DNA from: Hyalella azteca
Lineage: Eukaryota; Arthropoda; Malacostraca; Amphipoda; Hyalellidae
Assembly: GCF_000764305.2 (NCBI RefSeq)
Contig: NW_025936416.1
Span: forward strand, 62,001 to 126,000
Direction: 5' to 3'
DNA: 64,000 nt
Position 1 is the first letter of the stretch, and every line of letters starts with the position of its first letter. Made by a program: the position numbers and the translations under genes. Positions 9,451-22,664 of the stretch are shown in pieces. The notes below the pieces were generated by a model. That model worked only from the letters and a program-made list of their open reading frames with translations. It had not been told where the DNA came from and did no database searches.

Positions 9451-12400
9451 TGTTGTTTAATTGGTGCAATAGGTAAAACATACTTAGGCCTCTGACAGAA
9501 CTGCGGCGCGTGTGATTGATCATTTAGGTGAGCCAAATTTCCTCCCTTTCCTTAGAGGTAAAATAAACTGGCTATTGAACTGAATGGGAGCTTGGTGTAA
9601 TGTATTAAATCGAAATGAACGCAATTAGAATTTGATTTTGTAAATTATTTTATTATTATTTTTTGCTATATTTTTCTTAATGCGTTTCATGCGAGAGAAC
9701 AGTAGAGGATGACAGGCATTGTTCAAGCAAGTCGGAATAATGCATTTGAATTTTAAGAAGATTTGTGATACACGTTTGCAGCAAAAATTGGTAATTTTAT
9801 TAGCTATTCCTAATATTTTCACCAAAAATCAGAAAAAATAGCTTTTATTATTAAGATTCAATAGTGAAACGTCGTTTTACTCTCATGAAGTTTAAGCTTT
9901 TTGATATTCGATCTCATCTTACTATCGTACATCGGTATATCATTCCAAATGAAAATTCAAAGATGAAAACTTCACAAGCTTGTATTTTTGAATTTATTTA
10001 AGATTTTCAGGCTAGTTGAGAAATTTTATTTTTGATCATTGAGTCTAAGAATTTTGATGGTAAAACTAATTTAGTATTCTATAAGTATATTTAACTAAAG
10101 GTAATTTAAAGGCTGTTTAAAATAGTCAATGCATTATTATTTCAGTATTATTAATCATTATTTAATTCATTTTTAACAAATATATTATGTTCCCTATTCG
10201 AGATAATTTATGAGCGAATAACTTCGTAATTAATTCAGCTTCACTTATTAAAGTTAATCTTACAAATTGCCCATCATGATCAAAATAAATGTGAACATCA
10301 TTTCGGGAGACCATGGATAACGCTAAATTTTGTATTACGGTTGCGTTAAATACATTATTTCCATGGTCGAATGATTGAGGATGTGAGGACGAATACATTC
10401 AAGTATAAGGATACATAATTAAAAGTTTATACATAAGATCTTATATTGGTAGTACGGACTGAGGCAAATGTTATTCCAAAATTGTTTATTTAATTTCATG
10501 TTCTTCCCTCATTATATATATAAGCATTATTATGTGGACACCTGATATATTCAGAAAGAAAGAAACCTGAAAGATTCAGAAAGAATATGATCAAGTCTAT
10601 CAGCTCAAGAACATGATACAAACACAAAACAACAAACACAAACGAAATAACAAAAGCATATTTAATTGCTCTAAATCGTGTCAGAGTGAAGCGGCTATTT
10701 CATAAGGTAGAACAAATAATACAAATGGTTTGGACTGGAGAGCTCCAGGACCTGCCCAAGAGATGCTAATTCAAGAAATTTTATGGTATAGCTTGAAGAA
10801 TGCAGACTGGCTGAGCGAGTCTCTGCCAGATACTGCGCAAGAAATGAAACTTGTATCAAGGAATGTTACCCACACTCCTGCACAGGTAGACGATGGAAAC
10901 ACGCGTTGGAGGGGTTACTGCGATAGTGTGGCTAGACGCACAAACAATTCAAGGTCAGAGACCTCGCAACTCCGGCAGCAAAAAAAATATATATTTTTTC
11001 ACCTGATTTTTTTTTGTGCGGTTTGAGCTAAAAGATAAATTATAGATATGCAGATATATTCCTGCTTATATTCATCTTGAGTTGAATTGTATTGTGTGGA
11101 AATTCAAGATTCTGATTCTGAAATTTTTCGTTTTCTCGCATTTTTATTTAATTTAATTTCCTCCCAGGTATATCCATTCTTACTAAAAAACATTTTTAGA
11201 TAAATTGAACAAATGATCGCAGATTAATCGTCCCAACGGAAAATGCATATGCCGTTAAGTGCATTCTTGACATGTTCGATTTTTGTAAAACAATTCCGTT
11301 GCCGAAAAGTTCAATGAGAACATTTTACATTCCAATAAGCAATCGACTCAGTTGCACTTTGTCACCTTGCAGACGGTGGCTGAATCTCTGGTATAGTAGG
11401 AGATTCAAATCATATACTGAATAGCAATGACGTTATAAACTACTATTGAATCAATAATCCGCTATAGTGCCTAATTATCAATATCATATTAGTTTATTTC
11501 GTTTAGAATTTCGATAGAGAGTGAAACGGCAATAATTGTACAGATTAATTCAGCGGTTACTACTCATGATCCTTCAGATACGTACTGGTCCTATTTAAGC
11601 AAAGTTTATTAGTTGTCTTCACCAGACCTTAAACTTTGTTAAATTTGTCCCGTATTTTAAAAAATCGGAAATCCTTCGTTTAATCCGTTAATGACATCAA
11701 TCCCCAAATATTGCCGTTAAAGTTTGAATTTTTTTGAATGCTATTAATTTAGTTTGTGAAGCTTATGTGGCAAGTTTAATTCATTTCAAAATAGATTACT
11801 GCAATTTTACTATTAAGTATTCTGAGTTAAATTTTTCAATGTAAAATCAGTGATAATTTTATATGCACTAATTATTGGTTAATGTAATTATTTTGAATGC
11901 CAAAATACAAACAAACAATTCCATAAAACCAACAAATAATTGGGCAAAAATAAAAATATAAGTACCTGTTACTAGAAAAAAAATGTGCAGCACTAAGTAC
12001 AAAATTATTCACATGTAATCGTCTACTTTAGACTATATTAATTCGTCTTCCGAAGATGCTCGTTAAATAAATATGATGAAAGGTACTGGCACATCAAAAC
12101 TAAAAACAGAATATTCATAACTCTTATTTATAGCCCGATAAGTGAAATTAAATTCGCAAATATCAAACATTAACTGAAAAAAGTGATGATTTCAGATGTT
12201 TACACCTATTCTGCTCCATATTACTGCTCCTCCGTTAAAACGATAAGAACGGTATTCAAGAACCAAAGAAATTTCCTGTTGCAATAAAGATAACTCGATC
12301 ATTTTAGTGAGCAGCTTTTAATTAAAAGATTTCTATAACGACCATACTTTCTGTTGTAAAACATCGCAGCTGAGGATCGCATGTCCCGATACGGTGCATA

Positions 12401-12469
12401 GCATGCGAAGTTAACATCATTAGTTTGCCACACAATGACTGCAGCTTCCTTTATCTTTGTGAAAAAAGC
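9451..12469. other. Mostly featureless AT-rich stretch
   Basis: The only notable part is a locally GC-richer open segment on the plus strand (about 10730-11026, roughly 98 codons without a canonical ATG at its start) that ends in an A run near 10980. It could be a decayed retroposed sequence, but I recognise no protein. The rest shows nothing. Confidence 0.4.
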
Positions 12470-13283
12470 TGAAGGCTGTGGAAAAAGTACAACTATTTTG
12501 GTCAAATTTAGTGAAGGGTAATTTTGTTGATTTGTTTCCGCAAGTTCGGAGGGAATGAGAGAATTCCTTTTTAATATAACTCTAAATTTCACTTTGGCGC
12601 AGTATAGTTTCGATGGTGAAGGCTGTGGAAAAAGTACCACGGTTTTGGTCAAATTTGGTGAAGGGTAATTTTGTTGATTTGTTTCCACAAGTTCGGAGAG
12701 AATGAGAGAATTCCATGTCAGTATAACTATAAATTCAACTTCGGCACAGTAGCATCGATGGATATTCAACCCGTGGCACTTTTGAAGGTGAGATTCTGTT
12801 CCGATTCCCTATAAATTTTAACGGGAAAATCTTTGTTTTCGTTGAAAATGTAAACAAAGATTTTTTCAACCAACTGTTTACATCGAAAATCAATGCAAAC
12901 AGATGGTCTCAGCGCTAACACAACAGGTTGAATCGGACAATCAAAGAACTACGCAAAGAACCAGCTCAACCGAGCTGTGGAAAAAGTACCATGATTTTGG
13001 TCAAATTTGGTGAGGGGTGAATTTGTAGGTTTGTTTCCTCAAATCCGGAGAGAATGAGACAATTCCATTTTATTAAAACTCTAAATTTCAGCTTGGCTTA
13101 GTAGTATGCATGGATATTTAACCCGTGGCCCTTTTGAAGGTAAATCTCGGTTTCGACTCCCTATAAATTTTACAGGAAAAATAATTGTTCACCATATTGT
13201 AAACAGTTGGTTTCAGAGCCAATCCAACAGGTGGAATTAGTCAATTAAAGAGCTACGCAAAGAACCAGCTCAACCGCTCCAGT
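12470..13283 (+). repeat. Three-copy diverged tandem repeat (147-352 bp units)
   Basis: CTGTGGAAAAAGTA begins at 12476, 12623 and 12975. Each is followed by TTTTGGTCAAATTT, a TTGTTTCC segment and GAGAATGAGA. The second and third units extend further through CCCGTGG-CTTTTGAAGG, CCCTATAAATTTTA and CTACGCAAAGAACCAGCTC; the first is truncated. The first spacing is 147 bp, a multiple of three, so the minus strand stays open for 156 codons (12299-12769) with a repeated block of about 49 residues. That frame is best read as a by-product of the repeat. Confidence 0.88.
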
Positions 13284-13761
13284 AGCCTTGCATGCTTGAC
13301 AGCATGAATAACTGTTAGTGAGGTCTCAACAGGGCAATCTAGGGATTTGTACATTCCTGTGCTGTATCGGGGTCGTTTCTCATTTCCATAACAAGTTTAG
13401 GAGCCTAGAAACCTGAAGACCTTGCATATGTTGCGGAGAACCTGAAGTTCTTATTGCGCAGTCACATTATCCACATTTGCTTCGCTAAATTACCAATTAT
13501 CAAGTAACAATGAGCCATTGACAGATAATTTTAATTTATCTCCTTCGGAGTTATCGGCAAATTTTAAAATGGCAGGCTGTTATGTTTGAAGAAGTATACT
13601 TCAGAAATTCAGAATTACGTCCATAATGAGAACGTTGGGATTCAATAATACAGGTGCACATGGCTGAGTTTGAGTGATTTTCAGTTAAGTTCATTCATAT
13701 GCAGCAAGAATTCGATCAAATTGAATTTTAAAGACATCATTGAACGCCTAATAGTTATCAC

Positions 13762-14567
13762 AGCGCTAGTTCACTCATGGTACAGGTGTGTGCTACGTGT
13801 TACAACTCGCTCAGATACCCGACAAGAAACGAAGGCATTAGACAAAAATAGACTTAACATAAATGCCTACAATGCCCTTGTAGACAGACGCCATCAGGAG
13901 CTTTGTGCAGCAATATCTGGTCAAGGCAATATGGATGTTGCTGCCTGATGATACAAAAGGATTAATTTTCTTCATTTTCAACGGACTGATTTTCCTTTTC
14001 CTTCGTGCAATTTTTTAAACGGTTTCCTCATCGCCGTTACACTAAAATCTTGCTTAATATCAACATGATTAATGTTGAATCAGTAGCGTACGTATTTTCA
14101 CCTAAAACATCAAGCAAAATTTTCTCTTCGTGAGTGCAGCAATAGTACACTCGTGGTGCACGTGTGTGCTACATGTAACATCTGGCTCAGATACCCAGCA
14201 AGAAACGAAGGCATTAGACAAAATATATGGAACGTAAATGCCTTAAAAGCCCCTATATATAGAGATGGACACCATCAGGAGCTTTGTGCAGCAATATATG
14301 GTCAAGGCAATATGGTTCTTGCTGCCTGATGATACAGATGGATTCATTCATTGAATCCATTTTCAAATGAATGAATCCATTTGAATCCATTCCTGATTCA
14401 TTTTCTTCATTTTCAACGGCCTGGTTTTCCTTTCTCCTTCGTGCATTTCTTAAACGGTTTCCTCATCGCCGCTACACTAAAATCTTGCTTAATATCAACA
14501 TGATTAATGTTGAATCAGTAGCGTACGTATTTTCACCTAAAACATCAAGCAAAATTTTCTCTTCGTG
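13762..14567 (+). repeat. Tandem duplication, about 376 and 430 bp
   Basis: Copy 1 (13762 to about 14135) and copy 2 (14138-14567) share GTGTGTGCTAC, GACAAGAAACG-type sequence, CATCAGGAGCTTTGTGCAGC, TGGTCAAGGCAATATGG and a long conserved end from AAAATCTTGCTT to AAAATTTTCTCTTCG. Copy 2 carries about 55 extra bases (14340-14395) made of repeated GAATCCATT/AATGAATC. The conserved end can fold: ATCAACAT pairs with ATGTTGA, and AAAATCTTGCTT with AAGCAAAATTTT. Confidence 0.9.
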
Positions 14568-15477
14568 TAGTTTGTAGGCATATGTGCACGTGCTTAACTA
14601 AGAAATTGGATAAGTCTATAATTTTTAAAACGGACATTTAAACAAGAAATCACGGCAAAAATAATCGATCCGAAGCCTAAAACTAGATAAAAAAATTACG
14701 AAAAGTCATTTGGAATTCATCTTTGCTTGTAATTCCACCTGCTTTGAGAGATCCAGAAACGTAATATAAATCACAGAAAAACTCATTGGGCCTAATAAAA
14801 AAAATTGTCTAAATTTTGACTGAAAATTCTATAATATTCATAAAAATACGAGTGAGTCTTTCTCTCTCAGTCGCATTACTAATAAAGTTTTGGAAGTATT
14901 TCGGAATATATTCAAGCCATAAGAACATAATTAGGTACAGAGGTGCCTATCGACTAATTTTCTAAATAAAATCTGCAGGTTAATTCGTGGTACGACATAT
15001 TAGTATGCAAATTAGACATATTTAGAAATTATCATCTGAAAAAAATGAAGCGGATCTACCACGTAAGAGTTTAAGACAAACTAGGCTATTCATCATTAGG
15101 TGGAGTCTGAACGCATTTAAGCTGCACTTTTGATATTCGAACAGCATTTGAAAAATGTAAACACAGTGTGTAAAGTCGCAATTCTGGAGAGTGTTTCCTC
15201 AAATCAAAGTGATGAGTTAAATTTGAGCTACTTTATTTTAGCAAATATCACAAAATAATAAAATACCATAAATGATTCGCAGTTCGACGACTCTACTTTG
15301 AGAGAGGACGTAGGGGAACAGAATTTTAACAACTTCAAAACATTACCAATACAACCAAACGCCTTTATATCGCTGATTCTTCACCATAGATGGTCACCAT
15401 GGAAATACCAGCCAAATTTTGGAGAGCTGCAGTCATTGTAGAGGGAGAAATATACGCTCCATACAACGACGTTACTG
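14568..15477. other. Non-coding stretch
   Basis: AT-rich. I see no repeat, protein-like frame or signal. Confidence 0.5.
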
Positions 15478-16030
15478 GGGCCTATACTTTCAAAAAAATT
15501 TATGAGATCGTAAGTTCATTAGCCAATCATTGACGGCCTTTCAAGCAAAATCCACCAATCATAGACAATAAAATAGAACGTAGGTACTTACGGGTCTCTA
15601 ACATTCGAGGATTATCAAAGAGGTTCAGCAAATTTCCAGAGACCACAAGGTATATATAATTTGTCGGGTTACAATGTAACCCCGCAGCCACGACATAGGA
15701 CTATAAACCTAATTCATTTAGGTTAAGTATTTCAAGGTTAAGTATTTTTTTACTTAAACTTTGTTTTTTTTTTTATTTTTAGGTTAAATATTTTTTTTAT
15801 TAAGTATTAAGTACAGACATTATACAGACATTTAGACGCAGATATTTAGAGACATTACAGACATTACAAAGTGTAATGACACAGGCAAAAGTCGGCTGCT
15901 TACTCTTAATCAGCTGCTTCTCGAGGAAACAATCTACTCATACTTTTTCTCCTTAGTCTTAGTCAGAGAGGTGCGGCGGCTGAAGAAAAGTAACAGCGTT
16001 TTAAGTTCGGCCACAAGGCTGGCCCGCTAC
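15478..16030 (+). repeat. Dispersed repeat, reference copy
   Basis: The left part (15478 to about 15600, CCTATACTTTC to TACTTACG) matches 24230-24355 in inverted orientation. The right part (about 15590-16030, GGGTCTCT to GGCTGGCCCGCTACA) matches 36885-37215 in direct orientation. Shared words in the right part include CAGCCACGACATA, CAGACATTACA/GAAGTG, GGCAAAAGT-GGCTGC and GAGAGGTG-GGCGGCTGAAGAAAA. No coding capacity is visible. The composite arrangement suggests one longer dispersed repeat, of which the other two sites keep different portions. Confidence 0.8.
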
Positions 16031-17820
16031 ATCATGATGATTCCTAAATTCAGGACCACTGAAGATGTTTCTCTAGCAAGTCCGAGTCGAGCACTGCGAG
16101 AGTTGCATGTCGTTCAACCACGACTCAAGATTTCCAATCGCGGCACAGCGTCTCAATTCAGGTTGTTTATGCAAGCCTAAATATGTCAGGCACACAGAGT
16201 TTTGCAGGCATATACTCTCTTAACAAAGACGGGGAAATAAATCCAAACTCTTAACACAAATGTGCGTCGTAAATTTGGACAGCGTTTGCAGACTCGATTC
16301 CTTAATTCTCATGTTAATCGAACTCGTTCGGATAGCGCTTGCAGGCTGGCAGTAATGGTCTTAGTGTTTGGCTTACGTCGCTTTTGACATGAAATTTCTC
16401 CAACAGCGAACAAAAATTGTGTTGAATTCTTACCGATTTCTCATTTACCAACTCCGAGCAGATTGAATTGTTCTTCTGTTTGCAAAAAACTAAGTTCTCA
16501 TGAAATTTTAGGAGGAAGGCCTTTCAGCTCAGCACTCATAAAAATAAACAATAAAAAATTAATTTTAAAATGCAGAAAGTGTTATCGTAATAGCATTTTA
16601 GAATTGTATTCAGCAGGTGACATGTAGCTCAGCTCCATAAGTCTCTCATAGACGTGGAATGACTCGGTAGACTTGCCTTATTTGTAACTCTCATAGACGA
16701 GAACACAAAAGCTGGCTGCCATTCACTTCTTCATTTTATTATGTCCCCGTTCTGCAACTAGTAAATTGAACCTTCCTAAATCCAGCAACAACTCTCAGGT
16801 CACTGATGAATATTTACAAACAATATTGCTCAATAACTGCTTGCTTCAAAAATTCGTTGGTTTTCTGCTCGCTAATTTGCACAAAATAAGTTTTTTTTTG
16901 TTCAAGTCGTTTCGCCTTTAATAAAACTCTCAATAAGCGAAAGCCCAATTATGTAAATTCGTAGAAAACTTTTTGAAAGTTAAACCTAAGCGTGAATCTG
17001 AACTTGCACAATTATAGTATTAAATATTTTTTCTCCTGAGTGTACTTTCATCAAACTTTTAATTAAGATGACTTTTTAAAGTCATATGTAACACTGGATC
17101 AAGTTTTGAATAACTGGCCGATAACGCAGCCCAGGAAAATTTAAGATGATATTTAAAAGATGATATTAGTTTTCGTCTCATTTTCATGTTTTTATTAGAA
17201 AGTTTCTCTGCACATTGTGAGGAAATCTTCATATTGGATTAAATATATAGCTAAAATAAGTACGCTATAGGTAATGACAATAATAATATTTATCTAGGCA
17301 ATTATGTGAAACGTGGCCATTTCACACCAGAGAAGATCGAATCTTGTTTACAATTTCGTGAAGCGCTCCAATCAATTCTGCCTTCTGGATTATTTTTTCC
17401 CCTCTTCACAGTTTGATACAGATTGTTCAATGTTGATAGACTATTACCATATTTTCTACGAAAAATTTAACCTCAAATGTTAATAAGAAAAAAATATTGG
17501 TAATACAATATTAGAAATCATTTATTATAGTTTGTTTTAAACCTTAATATTACCAGACACATCTATTATTTTCTATCCTTCATCAATTTTTACAAAACGT
17601 TTAAACCCTCAATAACCACACGAAGCTGATTTCCCTTTCTTAATTATATCCTTCAATAAGCGTGTGTTCCCCAGGCCGTTGTTTCTTGTCAACCATCTTA
17701 TGATGAATTATTAACGCATCGCAGCTTGTGAATTAAATTTTTGGGGATAATTTTCGTTTTTTAATGAAATGCAGTCCTCGAACGAAATCCCCTTTTACGG
17801 TTAAGTTGGGGAAGTAGCTA
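16031..17820. other. Non-coding stretch
   Basis: No supported gene or repeat. The open plus-strand frame at 15971-16180 begins inside the dispersed repeat and is not protein-like. Confidence 0.45.
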
Positions 17821-17821
17821 C

Positions 17822-17955
17822 GCGAACAACACTGCTCGTGACATATTAAAAATTCTGCACGTATCACACGAATATCGCTGCTCGTAACACACGATCAACG
17901 CTGCTCGTAATACACGAACAACGCTGCTCGTAACACACGAACAACGCTGCTCAAC
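17822..17955 (+). repeat. About 24-bp tandem repeat (CGAACAACGCTGCTCGTAA unit)
   Basis: Four to five units of CGAACAACGCTGCTCGTAACACA. The first ones (17822-17890) are diverged and the last ones nearly perfect. Confidence 0.85.
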
Positions 17956-18877
17956 AAAGAAGCAGATTCAGATCATAAGCGAACTGATTGCCTGGTTGGA
18001 ATTTTGTAGCTGTGATTATCGCCTTTGTCTGCTTAGCTGCCCTGAATTTCATGACAGAGTGTTCAAGAAGATGGACGTTCGAGTTTCTTTAATAATAAAG
18101 ACTAACCGGCATTTTTGATGCTTTGACCTTGGCATCTCAAACAAGAAAAATTTTCAAGCCATCATTTTACATATGCTTAGTGAAATGAGATTTTGTTATC
18201 CTACAAGAGAATGATGGAAAATAGCACTATGAAATTAATGTTTAAAATAATAAAGTTTTATTGGCTGTAAACTTTGCCTAAAATGTTGCACTGGCACATA
18301 AGTAGAGCCCGTCAAGAGAATTTTAGTTCATTCGTAACTATGCGAACTTCGAGTCCAAGTGTAAATAAAAAATTGCCATATGGGCAATTTTTCAAATTGA
18401 TATTTCCATCAATTACTGTTGATAAAATTACAAATTAATATTTCATAATTATTTCAGTTTGAGTGGGTACAATAATATCTTGAGATCGTTCGGAAGTTAC
18501 TGATTTCAAATTTAAGAGAGAATTATATTAGAATATTTATTTAAGGGTAGTGATTGTTTGGTTCGATGCAATTTTTTGTCTCTTTCACCTAGAAATAACT
18601 TTCATGATAATTTTTAGCTCAAATGAAACATTTGAATATTGCTGTGAATAAACTTCACGCTGTTATTTGAAAAGAAATTAACAGAAATATACATGAGTTT
18701 CAAGCGAGGTATGAACTATATTCAAATTCGATAAAAGAATAATTTAACATTACTATAAAAATCATAGATCCTTGGGAGGATAATAAATCACAATTTAAAA
18801 ATATCCAGAATATATTTTTTAATCATTTCAAAATAGAATTAATCTCAGGAATTTTACAATAGAGGATCTTAAATTAG
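17956..18877. other. Non-coding stretch
   Basis: AT-rich. I see nothing that stands out. Confidence 0.5.
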
Positions 18878-19015
18878 GAATGTAATGCTAGAGTGCCAGC
18901 TGAGTGTCACTGTCCTGCTGAGCGTGACCGACGCAACAGTCGCGCTCCCGCTGCTACAGAGCCCAACACGGAGCTTCTGACGCCGACCCTGGACCTGACA
19001 TTTCTGAAATATTAG
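18878..19015 (+). CDS. Candidate terminal exon, unrecognised product
   Basis: This is an abrupt GC-rich island in very AT-rich DNA. The plus frame is open from 18878 to TAG at 19013-19015. From 18893 it gives about 40 codons with strongly G/C-biased third positions, an Arg-rich start (AERDRRNSRAP) and an end like ELLTPTLDL. Several AATAAA-like hexamers follow (19080-19115), as in a short 3' untranslated region. The weak point is the acceptor: CAG at 18898-18900 and TAG at 18890 lack a pyrimidine tract. The opposite strand is also open here. The downstream half is duplicated at 19149, where an extra base creates a stop. Confidence 0.33.
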   Translation, partial: ECNARVPAECHCPAERDRRNSRAPAATEPNTELLTPTLDLTFLKY

Positions 19016-19310
19016 CTAATGCTTTCTAGTAAATGATGCATTTTATTAAATTCCAGTGACGAAGATAGAATTAACCAAAATAAATTATTATGAAATTATA
19101 CAAAATAAATAAATTTAAAAATTTGTTTCGGTTTCCCACCATTGCTTCAGAGCCCAACACGTGAGCTTCTGACGCCGTCCCTCGACATTTCTGAAATATT
19201 AGCCTATGCTTTCTAGTAAATAATGCATTTTATTAAATTCCAGTGACGAAGATTGAATTAACCAAAATAAATTATTATGAAATTATACAAAATAAATTCA
19301 AAAATTTGTT
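18958..19310 (+). repeat. 191-bp tandem duplication
   Basis: AGAGCCCAACAC begins at 18958 and at 19149, and homology continues through TTTCTGAAATATTAGC, GAATTAACCAAAATAA and ATTATACAAAATAA. Copy 2 has lost several bases near CTCGACATTTC. The first copy overlaps the candidate exon at 18878-19015. Confidence 0.92.
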
Positions 19311-20157
19311 TTTGTTCATCGATATAGTTTGAATGACGTTTGATTATCAAAAGCTGACTATTGTTTATACTATATACTATATTGTTTATACTTATAATAC
19401 TTTAGTTTTAGAAGAAAAAAGCTTTTACAATAAGCATAAGAATGGTTGCAAATTATCGATGAAATTGGACTTGAAAATATAATTTCTATAAGAACAATAT
19501 TGAGCGGGAGCCAGTAATAAAAATTTTTTTTTCATCTATAATATAGTAGAACTTCAGAAGTGAATTTGTCGGAAAAATGCATTTTACCGCAAACACGTGT
19601 TGTGTAAGTTAATTGTTTAGTATTCATGAAAATATATCGAATTTGCACAGTTTGAGCTAAGATGGGACATAAATTTAACGAGAACATGTTATAAATATTG
19701 AAATCAGTTTTTATTTCTTTTCACTGTATTGATATTATTTTGAACCATAAAATTTCCATATGAAAGACATCGAATTTAGATGAGTCTAAGATCTAATATA
19801 GATCATTGCAGATAAAATAGTATTGCCTAACTTATTGCAAGCATATGAAACTCCACGTTTTCTTGAAGGGTCAATATGAATATTACGGTCCTGGTGAAAG
19901 GCGTCGATACAAAAGATATTCAATAATCTCAATGAATCTATCGTATATTATTAGTGGTTTTTCTAAAAAACGGCAATAGAACAATCAACTGCCGGGATGA
20001 CGCCGACTCTGCAGCAATCAAGTCCAGAATTCCCGTGATTCAGCTACACTAATAACGTCGTATTGTTGGGGCTCCCAAACTCACCAACTAGGCCTACATG
20101 ATCGTATAGGGTTCAATCACTGGTACATCTTTGAAACACTTTATTACACCGTAGTTT
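19311..20157. other. Non-coding stretch
   Basis: No repeat longer than short AT words (TATACTATATACTATATTG near 19370) and no credible frame. Confidence 0.5.
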
Positions 20158-21026
20158 TTAAGGGGAGCGTCTGGGGTAAAATTTTGAATTTTGGCTTTTC
20201 CGGTTTTTAGTCTCATCTTAAAGCTGACATTCTGCTCTATCCAACGGTACCAAAATCATCTCTGTACGTTGATTTATGCGTTCACGACAGCTTGCAAAAG
20301 GGGGGGTTCGGGGGAGTTCTTTCACATTTTAGGTGGGCGATAATTCCCGGTAGCATGCATAAATAGCTAGTCCACATCAAGGAGGTTAGATGACTGGAGG
20401 CGGCGCAGCCAGTTTTATTAACGCGGGAGGGCGAAGCCGAGCCATCTCAGTAAGCCACATGGCGGCAGCCAGTGCAAGGGTCAGTTGACTAGCGGAGAGA
20501 TCGGAGAGTAATTCACTCTTTTCGCTATTATCTTCCTCGGACCTACTGAATTATTTATTTATTGCTATCATGTTTGTAGGAAACACTGATGGTTCGGGTT
20601 AGAGAAAAATTGTGTTCCTGAAACTGTTTATTACTCCATTTGAACACTTATACTGAATATAGAAAAGAGNGGGGGTGGCGGGGGGGAAAATCAAAAAATT
20701 TTCGAAAAATTTACGAAAAATGCTCCCACACCCACAAAAATGAGAAATCCTAAAAACCCTCGTGTTACGTTTTAGATATGGTTTTTACGCATCAAATGAT
20801 ATGTGTCTCGATGTTGTAGCTTGAAAATCCTAGGAGGAGATAGATTTCTACAGTACCCCCTTTTTTGGCCGTTTTCTAATAATTTCACGTTTTATTTTAT
20901 TTTTTTTCGAAAAATTCACACGAACAAAAATGTCTTAGAATTCTGTTTTACATATGTGTACCAAGTTTCAGAGTGATCCGTCTGTGAATAGCCGAGATAA
21001 ATTTTACCCCCAGACGCTCCCCTTAA
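20158..21026 (+). mobile_element. TTAA-flanked terminal-inverted-repeat element
   Basis: TTAA at 20158-20161 and again at 21023-21026 bracket an 861-bp element. Its ends are inverted copies of GGGGAGCGTCTGGGGTAAAA; the right end has one extra G. A TTAA duplication is the signature of piggyBac-type integration, so a non-autonomous element mobilised by such a transposase is the natural reading. No transposase frame is present. The right half holds pyrimidine- and A-rich runs and TTTTTCGAAAAATT. A GC-rich patch (about 20380-20500) is unlike the rest and may be captured or nested sequence. One ambiguous base lies at 20670. A partial relative lies at 54637-54985. Confidence 0.82.
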
Positions 21027-22664
21027 TGCACAAACAAATTATTAATGAACCGTTACTATATGGCCTATTGAACACTTATACGTATGTTAACACTTAGGTG
21101 CTCCACGTCAAACTTCAGGCTTGAGGTTGAATTTCTGGGCTCGAGGTTGAGGCTTTCCTAAAAGAACCAAGTAGAAATAGATCAATAACTACTAATAAAA
21201 TAAACTATACACGATACACATACCTAAAATGTGAAATCAATTATTTACACAATCTGTTCACATCATTATTTACATATCTACAATACATCGGATCCTATTC
21301 TCACACATACCTCCGCTCCGGCTTTCCACAGCACAATAACAATTTCACCCTAACATTCCGCACCTTTCCTCCGGTTCACTCTAAACTAAAATGACAATGT
21401 AATATTTTGGCAAATAAACAATATTACCTTAAAGTTGCTATATATCCCTTACAGTATTTCTATCCATGCCAAAATTTCAGTTGGATTTGTTAGATTCTCT
21501 TGACTATATGCACCGCCTGGCAGTTATAACTGAAGTCGGTGCTCGGAGCAGCTAACGTTCAATACTGACCGACCTTAGCTCATTGCCGACAACTCATGAT
21601 CGATTGCAAGAGCTCTATCTTGAAAAATACTTCTCTCTCTATTACTAAGCTCAAAAACTCAAACATATGTTGTTCGTGTACAGCACGAATGTAAATTCAT
21701 TATATCTCTACTAATGAAGAAGCGCATCAGTTTCTTTTTACCACTCTTAAGTTCTACGAAATGTTATCTATTTCGGTATAGGATTCGGTGAATCGAACGA
21801 ATGTGTTGTGTTTAATTCATGTTGTGAGTTATTTATTGGTGAGGAACAACGTGTCAAATAACGTTAAATGCATTAAACATAAACGTGTTCTCGAGCTCGT
21901 TAACTTTTAACAGACATGTTTAAAGAACCAGACAATGCATCAATTAACTCTTGACTGCATGCATGCTTACTTTACGGTTTACTTACGAAGTAACTTGGCT
22001 ACAAGCTCTAAATTTGTCTGCAGATGTAATAAAGGGTTATTCTTTGAGCGAAATCGTGATAATTTAGGCCTTGAGAAGTACTCAAGCGGTCACCTGACTT
22101 CGTGCGTGAATATTAAGGCTAAAGCTTTATTTACTACCATTTTTGCTTAAAAAAATGCTGGGCAAAGATGATGCAAGGAGTCATAGACACGGTGTTGTTT
22201 GCATCGCTAATTCTAGAATTATGCTAGTCTCGTATGAGTATCGTAAAGAATTGGTCATCAACGTCCAACCTAATAGACCATATTGGAAAATTGTTATACC
22301 GCAAGACACTTCCTTTAAATTCTGAAGAGTGAGAATCTTTAGTTCCTTGTAATAATATTTGGCCGTCTGAACCCTGTAAAATAAATCCCCATTTCAAGGA
22401 AAACCAGTTCCTTCTAGCCTTGCTCAAAATTCGCAAGGAAATGCCGTGTAAAATATCTTCAAAATTATTAAGTTTTTGCAAGTTTACTTAACAAATATTT
22501 GTTCGAAAAATGATTTGGTTATTAAGTGTAAAACTGAGAAACTATGTTCATTGAAGACTGTATAAGTTGTCGGCAGTATAAGCACTATCAGCTGAGATTT
22601 ATATTAAGCTTTCATTTTATTTGCAGTTCAATTAATTTTTTCGATATTAATTATTTTAAGTTAG
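21027..22664. other. Non-coding stretch with short open frames
   Basis: Short plus-strand frames (21935-22150, 22143-22325) overlap and show no recognisable domain. GAGGTTGA is repeated near 21123 and 21142. No supported feature. Confidence 0.4.

Noticed and set aside
12299..12769. 156-codon minus frame with an internal duplication of about 49 residues
   Set aside because: It coincides with a DNA tandem repeat whose 147-bp spacing happens to be a multiple of three. Composition is not protein-like outside the repeat, and no splice or start evidence was found.
16620..16680. GTAGCTCAGCTCC resembling a tRNA A box
   Set aside because: No matching B box at the right distance and no cloverleaf; the same holds for other TTCGAGTCC- or GGTTCAA-like words (18350, 63697).
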